Of a DNA stretch of 64,000 nt, positions 40,879-50,494 are shown piece by piece. Position numbers and translations under genes: made by a program. The DNA is from Paractinoplanes deccanensis. GTDB lineage: Bacteria; Actinomycetota; Actinomycetes; Mycobacteriales; Micromonosporaceae. The stretch is taken from contig NZ_BOMI01000014.1 in assembly GCF_016862115.1 (NCBI RefSeq), forward strand, positions 1-64,000, in the 5' to 3' direction. The notes beneath the pieces are model-generated. The model was not told where the DNA came from and made no database searches. It worked only from the letters and a program-made list of their open reading frames with translations. How positions within the stretch are numbered: the stretch's first letter is position 1; each line of letters starts with the position of its first letter.

Positions 40879-42423
40879 TCAGCTTCCCGCTGGGGCGGGG
40901 GAGACCGGCGCCGGTGGCTTCCGGCGGCGGCTTTGGATCGTACCCGTGGCGACGTCGAAGAGCAGGAATGCTGCCAGGGGGATGCCGAAGAGCGGGACCG
41001 CCCAGCCGAGAGCGATGACGGCGGGGACGCCGGCGACGATGGCCCACGGCGGGAGTTGCTGCCAGGCGCCGCGGGTGCCCAGGGGAGCGCCGACCGGAGC
41101 TCGGCGGTCGGCGCGGGTTGGGCGGCGCTGCCACCACATGCGGTAGCCCCAGACGATGACGCAGAGCAGGCCGATCGCGAGGGCGGCCAGCAGGATCTGG
41201 TTGGGGAGGCCGAACAGCAGTCCCATGTGGGCGTTGACGCCCCAGGAGGTGAGCTTGGCGAGCAGCGGCCAGTCGGCGAAGTTCACCCGGTCGGTGACCG
41301 TGCCGGCGGTGGCGTCCACGGCGACGCTGTCCTGGCGGACCGGCCACAGGCTGTCGTTCTGGGCGACCTTCCAGGCACTCGTGCCGTCGGCGGGGGCCGT
41401 GACTTCGAGGGGGCCGTCGAGGCCGTTGTCGCGGGCCACCTTCAGCACGCCGTCGATGGCCGTGTGATCGGCGGTGCCGGCCACCGCCGCTGTGCCGCCG
41501 TGGTGGCCGGTGGGGGTGGCGGCGGCGCCGGTGAGAGAAGTGCTCACCGAGGGGCGGCTGCCGTCCAGGGCGTCGAGGGCTTCGCTGAAGTTGCCGCCGG
41601 CGTAGCGGGACCAGGTCAGGCCGGTGACCGACAGGATGAGCAGGCCGGCGGAGAGCCAGACGCCGGTGGCCGCGTGCCAGCCGCGGGTGCGGTGTACGCC
41701 TTTCGCGGCGGCCAGGTCGGGAACCAGGAGCCCGCGGACGGTGCGCCCAAATCGGCGGCCGGACGCGGCGGGCCGGTTGCCGGATGCGGCGGGGCGGGTG
41801 CTGGGCGGGCGGTTGTCGGACGTGGCGGGCCGGGTGCCGGGCGGGCGGGTGCCGCGCCGTCGGCGCCACCACAGGAGCAGGCCGCCGACGGTGATGACGC
41901 CGAGCCAGCTGGCGGCGAACTCGGAGTAGTGCCGGCCGGCGGCGCCGAGGTGCAGGTTGCGGTGCAGGTCGTCGAGCCACGTGCGGACGGGCGTGTAGGA
42001 GAACCAGGTTGTCAGGTGGCCGGTGACCTCGCCGCTGTACGGGTTGACGTACACGGTGCGCCGATGGTCCTCGTCGAGCGTGGGCAGCGCGAAATCCACC
42101 TGCGTCGTCGCGGAGCCCTCGCCCGGCCGCACCGTGACCAGTGTGCCGCCGGGCGCCGAGGCCCGGGCCGCCGCGATCTGCTCGGCTACGGGCCTCGTGG
42201 GGCCGGCGGGATTCGGGACGATGAGCTCGTCGGCGTAGAGAATGCGGTCGATCTGTGGGGAGAAGACGTACGCGAGGCCGGTCAGCGCGGCGACGAGCAG
42301 GAACGGGGCCACGAGCACGCCGGCGTAGAAGTGCAGTCGCAGCAGCAGGGGGACGAAGCCGGACGGGGATTGCGCGCGGGAACGGGACGACGGGGGAGCC
42401 GAGGGTGGCGCGGCAGTCGACAT
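40879..42423 (-). CDS. PepSY-associated transmembrane protein
   Basis: 514 residues. Four main membrane helices and two extracytoplasmic PepSY parts, the layout of the PiuB/PepSY_TM family thought to work in iron-siderophore reduction or peptidase inhibition. 'FVPLLLRLHFYAGVLVAPF' (His in helix 1), 'DLHRNLHLGAAGRHYSE' and 'RTRGWHAATGVWLSAG' hold the conserved His residues. A cytoplasmic loop (about 185-225) is an imperfect Thr-Arg-Pro-Ala repeat. No iron gene is adjacent; the siderophore cluster is 15 kb away. Confidence 0.88.
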   Translation of the reverse strand: MSTAAPPSAPPSSRSRAQSPSGFVPLLLRLHFYAGVLVAPFLLVAALTGLAYVFSPQIDRILYADELIVPNPAGPTRPVAEQIAAARASAPGGTLVTVRPGEGSATTQVDFALPTLDEDHRRTVYVNPYSGEVTGHLTTWFSYTPVRTWLDDLHRNLHLGAAGRHYSEFAASWLGVITVGGLLLWWRRRRGTRPPGTRPATSDNRPPSTRPAASGNRPAASGRRFGRTVRGLLVPDLAAAKGVHRTRGWHAATGVWLSAGLLILSVTGLTWSRYAGGNFSEALDALDGSRPSVSTSLTGAAATPTGHHGGTAAVAGTADHTAIDGVLKVARDNGLDGPLEVTAPADGTSAWKVAQNDSLWPVRQDSVAVDATAGTVTDRVNFADWPLLAKLTSWGVNAHMGLLFGLPNQILLAALAIGLLCVIVWGYRMWWQRRPTRADRRAPVGAPLGTRGAWQQLPPWAIVAGVPAVIALGWAVPLFGIPLAAFLLFDVATGTIQSRRRKPPAPVSPAPAGS

Positions 42424-42503
42424 GCGGGTTGGTCGTTCGCCAATGCGGGGTAGTTCCCGGCGATTCGCGGAACCGATCGCCGGTGTGCGGCGACCATGAG
42501 GGC

Positions 42504-42866
42504 GTGCTTCCTGATCTTTCCGAGTATTGCCTGGACCGTACCGTCGCCGACGCGTCGTTCGAGGGGGTTGCCGTGCCCGGCCTGTCGGCCGAGTTCTATC
42601 GGCGCGCCGACGGCGATCGCGTCGCCACGGTCGGGCGTTATTCCTACGCCGGTCGCGAGCTTCTCATGGCTTGGGGGTACGCGGACGAGCAGCACTGCCG
42701 GCACTCGGCCGTGCACGACCCCGCGAGCGGCCGCTGGCACCGCGCTACCGACGGCTGCCCCACCGTACGAGTGGAACGATCCGGTGGCGAGGTGATCGGC
42801 CTCGCCGTGCGGACACCGGGCGGGGACTGGCTCTCTACCGCAGGCGCAGCGCGACCTGGAACGTAG
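42504..42866 (+). CDS. Hypothetical small protein
   Basis: 120 residues from GTG 42504. Soluble, with 'SAEFYRRADGDRVATVGRYS' and 'WGYADEQHCRHSAVHDPASG', which read as a compact beta-rich protein. No family recognised. Its last 32 bases overlap the convergent gene ending at 42835. The ribosome site (GAGGG) is very close to the start. Confidence 0.45.
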   Translation: MLPDLSEYCLDRTVADASFEGVAVPGLSAEFYRRADGDRVATVGRYSYAGRELLMAWGYADEQHCRHSAVHDPASGRWHRATDGCPTVRVERSGGEVIGLAVRTPGGDWLSTAGAARPGT

Positions 42867-43380
42867 CGGCGTCCGTCTCGACGTGGAGCGTGGCGCTGCC
42901 ACCGGCCAGCGGCGCGGTGGCGATGGCCAGCCGGTCGCCCAGCGGCTGCACGGCCACGGGCACGGTGTTGCCGGCGCTGTCGGTGGCGGTGACCGACCAC
43001 CGGCGTACGGCCTCGGTGCCCTCGTCGACGCAGAGGTGGAGGAGCGTCGTGGCGCCGCTCGGGGTCTCGGGCCGCACCCGTAGCGTCGCGTCGCCGTCGG
43101 AGGCGACCAGCGACTTGCGGGCGGGGCAGGGGCTCGCGTCGGCGGCGTGCGGCATCGGCGTGCCCGCGAAGAGCACGACGGCGGCGGCGATCCATGCGAT
43201 CGCGGCGAGCGCCATGCCGACGATGAGGCCGCGCAGCGAGTGGACCCGCTCGGCGACGCGCCGGCGGGCGCCCACGGTCAGGCCGCCGTCGTGGTGGCGC
43301 AGCACGAGCGGCGACCGCGTGCCCGCCCCGCGGCGGAGACACGCGCGGCCGGTGCGAGTCGTCGAACCCTCGTCTGCCAT
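42835..43380 (-). CDS. Membrane-anchored hypothetical protein
   Basis: 181 residues from ATG 43380. A basic N-terminal region of about 50 residues, one membrane segment ('GLIVGMALAAIAWIAAAVVLF', landmarks 51-71), then an extracytoplasmic beta-rich domain with two Cys ('SPCPARKSL', 'LLHLCVDEGTE'), probably a disulfide. No family recognised. Divergent from the copper operon with 100 bases between starts. Confidence 0.65.
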   Translation of the reverse strand: MADEGSTTRTGRACLRRGAGTRSPLVLRHHDGGLTVGARRRVAERVHSLRGLIVGMALAAIAWIAAAVVLFAGTPMPHAADASPCPARKSLVASDGDATLRVRPETPSGATTLLHLCVDEGTEAVRRWSVTATDSAGNTVPVAVQPLGDRLAIATAPLAGGSATLHVETDAATFQVALRLR

Positions 43381-43482
43381 GCCTCACCGCTCTCGTCAGG
43401 AACCCGTAACTCTAAAGGGAGTCGTCCAGTGCCCCCGCGAAGTTCCCGGGAACCATCGGGCCCGAACTGACGACCACCTCAC

Positions 43483-45504
43483 GTGCGGTTGGGTGTGCGG
43501 GTCGTTCCGGTGGTTGCCGGAGCGGCCGTATTTGTGCTGGTAATGGCCCTGTTGTTCGGTGGGGCGGTGGACGATGCGGTGCTTCCGGGCATTCCCAGCC
43601 CGGGCGCGGCGACCGAGTGGGCGCTGCCGCTGGTGACGTTCGCGGCCACCGCGTTCGGCGTCCTGGTGGCGGGAATCACTGTCACGGCGGCCTTTCTGCT
43701 GCCCGGCGACGGCCCGAGCGTCTCCGCGTACGGATGGATGCTGTTGCGCCGCACCGCGTGGCCGGCGCTGGGCTGGGCGGTGTCCGCGCTCGCGCTCGTG
43801 GTGCTGACCGTCTCGGACGTGCTCGCCGTCCCGGTCGGCCGGCTCACCTCGCCTTCGGTGGTGAGCTTCGCGTTCTCCGTCAACCAGGGCCAGGCGCTGC
43901 TGCTGCAGGCCGCGCTGGCGCTCGTCGTGGCCGTGCTGTGCCGGGCCGGGGTGTCGCGCCGGCTGGCCTTCGCCGTGGCGGTGCTCGCCTCGGCGGCGGT
44001 GCTGCCGCCGGCGTTCACCGGGCACGCGGCCTCGGCCGGCAACCACCAGATCGCGGTGACCAGCCTCGCGGTGCACGTCCTCGCCGCCTCGCTGTGGGTG
44101 GGCGGGCTGGCCGGCATGCTCGCGGTCCGGCGGGTGCGGCGGTTCGCCGAGACGGCCGCGCGCTACAGCCGGCTCGCGCTCGGCTGCTTCGTGGCGACGG
44201 CGCTCAGCGGGGTGGCGAACGCGGCGGTGCGGCTCGGCGAGCTGCCGGCGTTGTGGACGACGCGGTACGGCGTACTCGTCCTGATGAAGGTCCTGGCCCT
44301 TGTCGCCGTCGGCCTGATCGGCGCGTGGCACCGCTCGCGCACGCTGCCGTTGCTCGCCGGTGGGCAACCCCGGGCGTTCCTGCGCCTCGCCGTGGGCGAA
44401 CTCGTCGTGCTCGGCGCGGCGGCCGGCCTGGCCGTGGCGTTGTCACGTTCGCCGACGCCGGTCGTGGTGGACGAGCCCGATCCGCTGGTCGAATTGCTCG
44501 GCTTTCCCATGCCGGCGCCGCCGACCGCGTTGCGCATGCTCGGTGACCCGCTGCCGGACCTGTTCTTCCTGACCCTCGTGGCCGCCGGGATCGGCTTCTA
44601 TCTGGCCGGGGTGTGGCGGCTGCGCCGCGAGGGGCACGCCTGGCCGGTGAGCCGGACGGCGTCCTGGGTCGGCGGCATGCTCGTGCTCGGCGCCATCACG
44701 GGCCTCGGCGTCGCGCGCTACGCGTACGTCCTGTTCAGCGCGCACATGGTGCAGCACATGGTGTTGTCGATGGTGGTGCCGATCCTGCTCGTCGGCGGCG
44801 CCCCGGTCACGCTGGCGTTGCGCGCCCTGCGCCGGCCGCGCGACCCGCAGGTGCGCGGCGCGCGGGAGTGGCTGATGCTCGCGCTGCACAGCCGTTTCGC
44901 GCGGCTGCTGAGCCATCCGGTGGTCGCGCTCGCCGTCTACGTGGCGAGCCTGTACGGGCTGTACTTCGGCGGGCTGCTAGGCACCCTGATGCGCTACCAC
45001 CTCGGCCACCTCGCGATGCTGACCCACTTCGTGCTCGCCGGCTGTCTGCTCTTCTGGGTGCTCATCGGCGTCGACCCGGGCCGGCGGCGCGTGCATCCGG
45101 CGCTGCTCACGCTGGTGCACTTCCTCGCGATGGTGGCGCACGCCTTCTTCGGCTTCGTGCTGTTGCAGGCCACGACCGTCATCGGGCAGGACTGGTACAC
45201 CGCCGTGCATCCGCCCTGGGCCTCGTCGCTCATGGCGGACCAGCGGCTGGGCGCCGGGCTGGCGTGGGCCTTCGGCGAGCTGCCGGCCGCGGCCATCATG
45301 CTTCTGCTGGTACGGCAGTGGATCCGCTCCGACGAGCGCGAGCAGGCCCGCCTGGACCGCGCCGCGGACCGCGCCGAGGCGACCGGTGAGGAGGACGACC
45401 TGGCCCGGTACAACGCTTTTCTGGCCGCTGCCGCCGCGCGGGGAACTTCCGGGTCGTCTTCGGCGACTAACGAGGACGAAGCCCCTCAAACAGGAAGAAA
45501 ATGA
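43483..45504 (+). CDS. CopD-CtaG fusion: copper import/cytochrome oxidase assembly protein
   Basis: 673 residues from GTG 43483, with about 16 membrane helices. Residues 1-330 are a CopD copper-transport domain ('NHQIAVTSLAVHVLAASLWVGG' keeps the His pair). Residues about 350-620 are a CtaG (caa3 oxidase assembly) domain: 'FSAHMVQHMVLSMVVPILLV', 'LMRYHLGHLAMLTHFVLAG' and 'YTAVHPPWASSLMADQRLG' hold the metal-site His/Met residues. Such fusions are standard in actinobacteria. It heads an operon of four overlapping copper genes. The C-terminal 50 residues are charged and cytoplasmic. Confidence 0.93.
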   Translation: MRLGVRVVPVVAGAAVFVLVMALLFGGAVDDAVLPGIPSPGAATEWALPLVTFAATAFGVLVAGITVTAAFLLPGDGPSVSAYGWMLLRRTAWPALGWAVSALALVVLTVSDVLAVPVGRLTSPSVVSFAFSVNQGQALLLQAALALVVAVLCRAGVSRRLAFAVAVLASAAVLPPAFTGHAASAGNHQIAVTSLAVHVLAASLWVGGLAGMLAVRRVRRFAETAARYSRLALGCFVATALSGVANAAVRLGELPALWTTRYGVLVLMKVLALVAVGLIGAWHRSRTLPLLAGGQPRAFLRLAVGELVVLGAAAGLAVALSRSPTPVVVDEPDPLVELLGFPMPAPPTALRMLGDPLPDLFFLTLVAAGIGFYLAGVWRLRREGHAWPVSRTASWVGGMLVLGAITGLGVARYAYVLFSAHMVQHMVLSMVVPILLVGGAPVTLALRALRRPRDPQVRGAREWLMLALHSRFARLLSHPVVALAVYVASLYGLYFGGLLGTLMRYHLGHLAMLTHFVLAGCLLFWVLIGVDPGRRRVHPALLTLVHFLAMVAHAFFGFVLLQATTVIGQDWYTAVHPPWASSLMADQRLGAGLAWAFGELPAAAIMLLLVRQWIRSDEREQARLDRAADRAEATGEEDDLARYNAFLAAAAARGTSGSSSATNEDEAPQTGRK

Positions 45505-46013
45505 TGCGGACCCTCTCCCGTCGCTCCTTCGCCGTCGTCGCCGCTGCCGCCCTCGTCACCGCCGGCCTGGCCGGCTGCAACGCCGCCGAGGACCCCGACG
45601 CCGTCGCGGCGCCCGCCGCCCGGCTCACCGTCAAGGACCCGTGGGTCAAGGCCGCCGGCTCCGGCATGACCGCCGCGTTCGGCACCCTGGTCAACGACAC
45701 CGGCAAGGACGTGACCGTGCTGAAGGCGGCCACCTCGGTCTCGCCGATGGAGCTGCACGAGATGGCCATGGACAACGGCAAGATGGTGATGCGGCCCAAG
45801 ACCGACGGCTTCCTTGTCAAGGCCGGCGGCACCCACGAGCTCTCCCCGGGCGGCGACCACCTGATGCTGATGAAGCCGACCGCACCCATCAAGCCGGGCG
45901 ACGAGCTGACGTTCACCCTGACTCTGGACGACGGCAGCACCGTCGACTTCAGCGCGGTGGCCAAGCCGTTCGCCGGGGCGCAGGAGAGCTACGCGCCGAT
46001 GGCGGGCATGTGA
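45501..46013 (+). CDS. PCu(A)C-type periplasmic/extracytoplasmic copper chaperone
   Basis: 170 residues; ATG overlaps the previous stop (ATGA). Twin-arginine-like 'LSRRSFAVV' start and lipobox 'LAGC'. The domain carries the Cu(I) motif H-x-M ... H-x-x-x-M: 'MELHEMAMDNGKMVMRP' then 'GGTHELSPGGDHLMLMKP'. Delivers Cu(I) to the CuA site of cytochrome oxidase or to the peroxidase encoded next. Confidence 0.93.
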   Translation: MMRTLSRRSFAVVAAAALVTAGLAGCNAAEDPDAVAAPAARLTVKDPWVKAAGSGMTAAFGTLVNDTGKDVTVLKAATSVSPMELHEMAMDNGKMVMRPKTDGFLVKAGGTHELSPGGDHLMLMKPTAPIKPGDELTFTLTLDDGSTVDFSAVAKPFAGAQESYAPMAGM

Positions 46014-47164
46014 GCGTGCGCCGCCGGCACCTGCTCGCGGGCGGGGCGCTCGCCGGCGCGGGCGCGGCCGCGGGCGCGCTGGCCTTCCGGGGCGACGAGC
46101 CCGCGGCACTCGCGGCCGTGGACACCGGCACCGCGATCGTCCCGTTCCACGGCGTGCGGCAGGCGGGCGTCGCCACCGACCCGCCGGCGCACGCGTCCTT
46201 TGTGGCCTTCACGCTGCCCGCCGGGACCGACCGGCGGCAGCTGGGACGGCTCATGCGCCTGCTCTCCGACGACGCCGCGCGGCTGACCCAGGGCGCACCG
46301 GCCCTCGGCGACACCGACGCGGCGCTCGCCCTGCTGCCCGCGAGGCTCACCATCACGTTCGGCTTCGGGCCCGGGCTGTACGAGGCCGCGGGCGTCCCCT
46401 CGCCCGTGAAGGCGTTGCCGTCGTTCGCGATCGACCGGCTCGAGGCCCGCTGGTCCGGCGGCGACCTGCTGATCCAGATCTGCGCCGACGACGCGCTCAC
46501 CGTCGCGCACGCCCAGCGGATGCTCGTCAAGGACGCGCGCCCGTTCGGCGCCGTGCGGTGGGTGCAGACGGGATTCCGGCGCTCTCCCGGCGTACAGCCA
46601 ACGGGTTTCACCCAGCGCAACGTGCTCGGCCAGCTGGACGGGACGGCGAACCCGACCGGCGACGCCCTGGACGCGGCCGTGTGGGCGCCGGACGGCAGCA
46701 CCACGCTCGTCGTGCGCCGCATCCGCGCCGAGATCGAGAAGTGGGACCTGCTCAGCGTCGCCGACAAGGAGAACGCGGTGGGCCGGCGGATGGACACCGG
46801 CGCGCCGTTCAGCGGCGCGAAGGAGCATGACGAGCCGGACTTCGCCGCCCTGGACGCGAACGGGCTGCCGGTGATGCCCGACTACGCGCACGTCACCCGC
46901 GCCCACGTCACCGATCCGGCGCTGAAGATCCTGCGCCGCCCGTACAACTACGACGGCGCCCCGAACGCGGTGGGCCACCCGGACAGCGGGCTCGTCTTCG
47001 CGTCGTACCAGCGCTCCATCGAGCGGCAGTACGTGCCCATCCAGCAACGACTCGCGGAGAGAGACCTGTTGAACGAATGGATCACCCCGATCGGCTCGGC
47101 CGTCTTCGCCGTCCCGCCCGGCTGTGCGCCGGACGGCTGGATCGGCGCGGAGGTGCTCGGATGA
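46010..47164 (+). CDS. Tat-exported DyP-type heme peroxidase
   Basis: 384 residues from GTG 46010, overlapping the previous stop (GTGA); GTG 46016 is an alternative. 'RRRHLLAGGALAGAGAAAG' is a twin-arginine signal. DyP motif G-x-x-D-G is present as 'VLGQLDGTANP' and 'MPDYAHVTRAHV' holds the proximal-side His region; 'SYQRSIERQYVPIQQRL' is the conserved end. Exported DyP peroxidases sit beside Cu chaperone genes in streptomycetes (DtpA), where the enzyme takes part in handling Cu(I) destined for oxidases. The same order here supports that role. Confidence 0.92.
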   Translation: MSVRRRHLLAGGALAGAGAAAGALAFRGDEPAALAAVDTGTAIVPFHGVRQAGVATDPPAHASFVAFTLPAGTDRRQLGRLMRLLSDDAARLTQGAPALGDTDAALALLPARLTITFGFGPGLYEAAGVPSPVKALPSFAIDRLEARWSGGDLLIQICADDALTVAHAQRMLVKDARPFGAVRWVQTGFRRSPGVQPTGFTQRNVLGQLDGTANPTGDALDAAVWAPDGSTTLVVRRIRAEIEKWDLLSVADKENAVGRRMDTGAPFSGAKEHDEPDFAALDANGLPVMPDYAHVTRAHVTDPALKILRRPYNYDGAPNAVGHPDSGLVFASYQRSIERQYVPIQQRLAERDLLNEWITPIGSAVFAVPPGCAPDGWIGAEVLG

Positions 47165-47670
47165 CGCGCCGCCTGCTGCTGACCCTCGCGGTGGTCGCCG
47201 CCGTCCTCCTGCCGGGCGCCCCCGCCTGGGCCCACAATCAGCTGTCGTCCGCGTCGCCCGCCGCCGGCAGCACGGTGGCGGCCTCGCCGTCCACCGTCAC
47301 GCTGCGCTTCCTCGAGACGCTGAAGCCCGACTTCACCACGATCGTCGTCTCGGACTCGGCCCGCGCCAAGGTGCCCTCCTCGGCGCCCGCCTTGCGGGGA
47401 AACACCGGCGTGGTCACCTTGACGAGCCCGCTGGCGAACGGCGTCTACACCGTCGCCTACCGCACCGTGTCGGTCGACGGCCACTCCGTGCAGGGCTCGT
47501 ACACGTTCATCGTGGACGACCCCGCGAAGCCGGCCGCCCTCGTCGCCGCCGCTCCCGCCTCCGCCGGTGGTGACGGTGGCGTGCCGTTCGGGGTCCTGAT
47601 CGGCGTCGGCGCCGCCGGTGTCCTGCTGGCCGCGGCGGCAGTGGCCTTCGGGCTCAGGCGCCGTCGCTGA
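47161..47670 (+). CDS. copC: CopC-domain copper-binding protein, membrane-anchored
   Basis: 169 residues; ATG overlaps the previous stop (ATGA). Signal peptide ends 'PAWA', leaving His as residue 1 of the mature protein ('HNQLSSASPAAGSTVAAS'), the CopC Cu(II) ligand; 'TVSVDGHSVQGSYTFIV' holds the second His. A C-terminal membrane helix ('VLIGVGAAGVLLAAAAVAFG') and RRRR anchor follow. Fourth gene of the copper operon. Its end overlaps the convergent LuxR gene by 17 bases. Confidence 0.92.
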   Translation: MTRRLLLTLAVVAAVLLPGAPAWAHNQLSSASPAAGSTVAASPSTVTLRFLETLKPDFTTIVVSDSARAKVPSSAPALRGNTGVVTLTSPLANGVYTVAYRTVSVDGHSVQGSYTFIVDDPAKPAALVAAAPASAGGDGGVPFGVLIGVGAAGVLLAAAAVAFGLRRRR

Positions 47671-50419
47671 GCATGTGGTTGGCGAGCTCGGTCCGGGAGC
47701 GTACGGACAGCTTGCGATAGATGCGGGTCAGGTTGGCCTCGACGGTCTTCACCGACATGAAGAGCTCGGCGGCGGTCTCCTGATTGGAGTGTCCCGCCGC
47801 CACCAGCTCGGCCACGCGGCGCTCGGTCGCGGTGAGGCCGCTCGGGGTGTGCCGCAGGCCGGTCCGGTCGGCCTCGAGCCGGGCGCGCTCCGCCCACCGC
47901 GGGGCGCCCAGCTCGTCGAAGGCGGCCGCCGCGGCGGTCAGCGCCTCGCCCGCCAGGCCCTTGTAGCCGGCACGGCGGTAGACCTGGCCCAGCGCCAGCC
48001 GGGACCGGGCCGCCTCGAACGGGCACTCGGCGCCCGGCCGGTCGGCGATCGCGCGCAGGGTGGCCAGGGCCTCGTCCACGTCGCCGCGGGCGGCCGTGCG
48101 CAACGCCTCGCAGCGGTCCGCGGCGATCGCCGCCTCGGGACGGCCGGCGGCGGCCTGGCGGCGCAGCACGGCGATGGCCGCGCCGACGTCGTCCATCGCG
48201 CCGGCCTGCAACGCCGCGTCGGCGTAGTCGACGCCCCACAGCAGCGCCTCCAGGTCGGCGATGCCGGTGGCCGCGCACAGGTCCGCCAGCTCGCGCAGCG
48301 GCTCCAGCGCCGCCTGCCACTGCCGCGCGGAGGTCTCGACGAAGCCGAGCAACGCCAGGAAACCCCCGCGCCAGTACGGCGACTCGCGGATGCGCGGCTC
48401 GGCGGCGGCCCGCCGCGCCCAGTCACGGGCGACGTCCAGGTTGCCGGAGTAGGCGTCGGCCAGCACCCGGGCCATGGCCTCCTGCGATGTGTACGAGGCG
48501 GACCAGTCGCGGCTGGCGGCCGTCCAGGCGCCCGTGCGAGCCGCCTCGCCCAGGGCCGCCCGCGCGTCGTCCACCTTGGACCTACGAATCAAGATCATGA
48601 CGAGGCCGACGTACAGCAGCGACAGCTCGCCGTAGCGGCCGCTGTCGACCGCCCAGGCGATGCCGTCGCGGACGTGCCGCTCGGCGTCCTCGTCGTCCCA
48701 GCTCGCGAAGAAGCCCCGGATGAACGCCAGCCACGACACCGACAGCGGCGGCCGCGCGCGCCCGGCCAGGGCCTCGATCTCGCCCAGGGTCCGCTCCGGC
48801 GACCCCCAGCCCCAGAGCCGTTCGATCGACACGCGCTCGCTCAGCGAGGCCAGCTCGACCTCCGGCAGGCCCAGCGCCGCGGCCTCGGCGGCGCCCGTGC
48901 GGGCCATCTCCAGGGCGCGCTCGCCGTCGCCCTGCAGCCGGCACAGCGCCGCCAGCACGCTCAGCAGCCCGGCGCGGGCCGCGCTCGCGGCCGGCGCCAG
49001 CGACAGCGCCCGTTCCGCCAGCGACCGCGCGGTGGCCACGTCGGCGGCGAGGCGGACCCGGCGTACCAGCACCTGTGCCTGCTCCTCCGCGCCGGTGGCC
49101 AGCGCGGACCCCTTGTCGAGCGCGGCGCGTGCCGCCGGCTCGTCGCCGGCCTCGCCGTAGACGTCCACCGCGCGTAGCCACCGGTCCAGGCCGCCGTCCG
49201 GCGTGGCGAGCGCGGCACTCTCCAGAAGCTCGCCGGCGAGCCGCTGAGCGCCCCGGCTCCGGGAGACGCCCGCGGCGCGTTCCAGCTCGGCAGCGACGGC
49301 CTCGTCGGGCGCGGCGACCGCGCGTGACCGGTGCCGGGCGCGCTCCACCGGGTCGTCGAGCGTGTCGGCGAGCGCGCGATGCGCCCGGCGCCGTTGCGCG
49401 GCAGTGGCCGCGTCGTAGACGGCCGACGCCATCAGCGGATGGGAGAAGGCGATCACCGACCCGGCGCCGACGCTCGCCACGTCCTCGTCGGCGGCGGCCT
49501 CGAGAGCGTCGCGCACGCGCTCGTCCCCGGCTGTCGCCCGCAGCTGGGCCACGGTGAGCCGGCCGGCCGCGGAGACCAGCAGCAGAACCTCGCGAACCGG
49601 CGCGTCCAGCCGCTCGACCCGTTCCCGGAGCAGGTCGGCCAGGCTCGGCGGCACGGGCACGACGCCGCCGTGCGACGGCGCCGGAGCAGCCTCCATCGCC
49701 CGGGCGATCTCCAGCGCCAGCAGCGGGTTGCCCCCGCAGGCCCGGGCCACGCCGGCGCTCATCGGGGGAGTCCACCGCGGGCCCAGCCGGTCGCGCAGCA
49801 GCCGGCCGACCGCCCCGTCCGCCAGCGGCGGCAGCACGAGATCGCGCCGCGGCTCGGCCAGCGACCGGATCAGGTCGGCGCCGCCGTCCGGGTCGGGCCG
49901 CGTGGCCACCAGGACACTGAGCCGCCCCGGCTCGACGGCGGCGCCGCGCAGCGCGAACCCCAGACTGCCCAGGCTCGCCCGGTCGAGCCACTGAAGGTCG
50001 TCGATTAAGAGCGCCACCGGCTCCGCCGCGCACAACCGCGCCAGCAGACCCCGCACGGCCAGTGGCACGGCCAGCGCGTCGGTCCCGTCCGCGGCGGCCG
50101 GCTCGGCACGGTGCAGGGCGACCGCGAGCGCCCGCCGCTGCGGACCCGGCAGGTCACCGTCCGCACCCTCCGGGCACTGGGCGACCAGCTCGGCGAGCCC
50201 CGCGAACGGCAACCCCCGCTCGAACGGCGTCGGCGTCACGGACAGCACCCGGCGGCCCCGCTCGCGAGCCGGCCGGACGGCGGCCCGCACCACGCTGCTC
50301 TTGCCCGACCCGGGATCGCCGGTGACGACCGCGCTGCCACCCCGCTCCATCAGCTCGGACAGCACCCGCAGCGCCTCGTCGCGGCCGAACAGGCCCGGCT
50401 CGGCCGCCACATCCCTCAC
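47654..50419 (-). CDS. Large LuxR-family ATP-dependent transcriptional regulator (LAL type)
   Basis: 921 residues from GTG 50419 (GGAAGGATGGG upstream); further upstream codons run through low-complexity sequence and the tandem repeat and were excluded. AAA/NACHT-like ATPase: Walker A 'GDPGSGKSS' (about 33-41) and Walker B 'VALLIDDLQWLDRAS'. The middle 500 residues are TPR-like helices. The C-terminal LuxR helix-turn-helix is 'LTATERRVAELVAAGHSNQ' followed by 'SVKTVEANLTRIYRKL'. Such proteins sense an inducer through the repeats and activate nearby operons, often antibiotic or sugar genes. Target not obvious; it is convergent with the copper operon. Confidence 0.92.
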   Translation of the reverse strand: MRDVAAEPGLFGRDEALRVLSELMERGGSAVVTGDPGSGKSSVVRAAVRPARERGRRVLSVTPTPFERGLPFAGLAELVAQCPEGADGDLPGPQRRALAVALHRAEPAAADGTDALAVPLAVRGLLARLCAAEPVALLIDDLQWLDRASLGSLGFALRGAAVEPGRLSVLVATRPDPDGGADLIRSLAEPRRDLVLPPLADGAVGRLLRDRLGPRWTPPMSAGVARACGGNPLLALEIARAMEAAPAPSHGGVVPVPPSLADLLRERVERLDAPVREVLLLVSAAGRLTVAQLRATAGDERVRDALEAAADEDVASVGAGSVIAFSHPLMASAVYDAATAAQRRRAHRALADTLDDPVERARHRSRAVAAPDEAVAAELERAAGVSRSRGAQRLAGELLESAALATPDGGLDRWLRAVDVYGEAGDEPAARAALDKGSALATGAEEQAQVLVRRVRLAADVATARSLAERALSLAPAASAARAGLLSVLAALCRLQGDGERALEMARTGAAEAAALGLPEVELASLSERVSIERLWGWGSPERTLGEIEALAGRARPPLSVSWLAFIRGFFASWDDEDAERHVRDGIAWAVDSGRYGELSLLYVGLVMILIRRSKVDDARAALGEAARTGAWTAASRDWSASYTSQEAMARVLADAYSGNLDVARDWARRAAAEPRIRESPYWRGGFLALLGFVETSARQWQAALEPLRELADLCAATGIADLEALLWGVDYADAALQAGAMDDVGAAIAVLRRQAAAGRPEAAIAADRCEALRTAARGDVDEALATLRAIADRPGAECPFEAARSRLALGQVYRRAGYKGLAGEALTAAAAAFDELGAPRWAERARLEADRTGLRHTPSGLTATERRVAELVAAGHSNQETAAELFMSVKTVEANLTRIYRKLSVRSRTELANHMLSDGA

Positions 50420-50494
50420 CCGCCCATCCTTCCACCTCGCTGGAGAGGGTTTTCCCCGATGCCTCGCCGGGGTCCCCCGGCGGACGCTGCCGTC

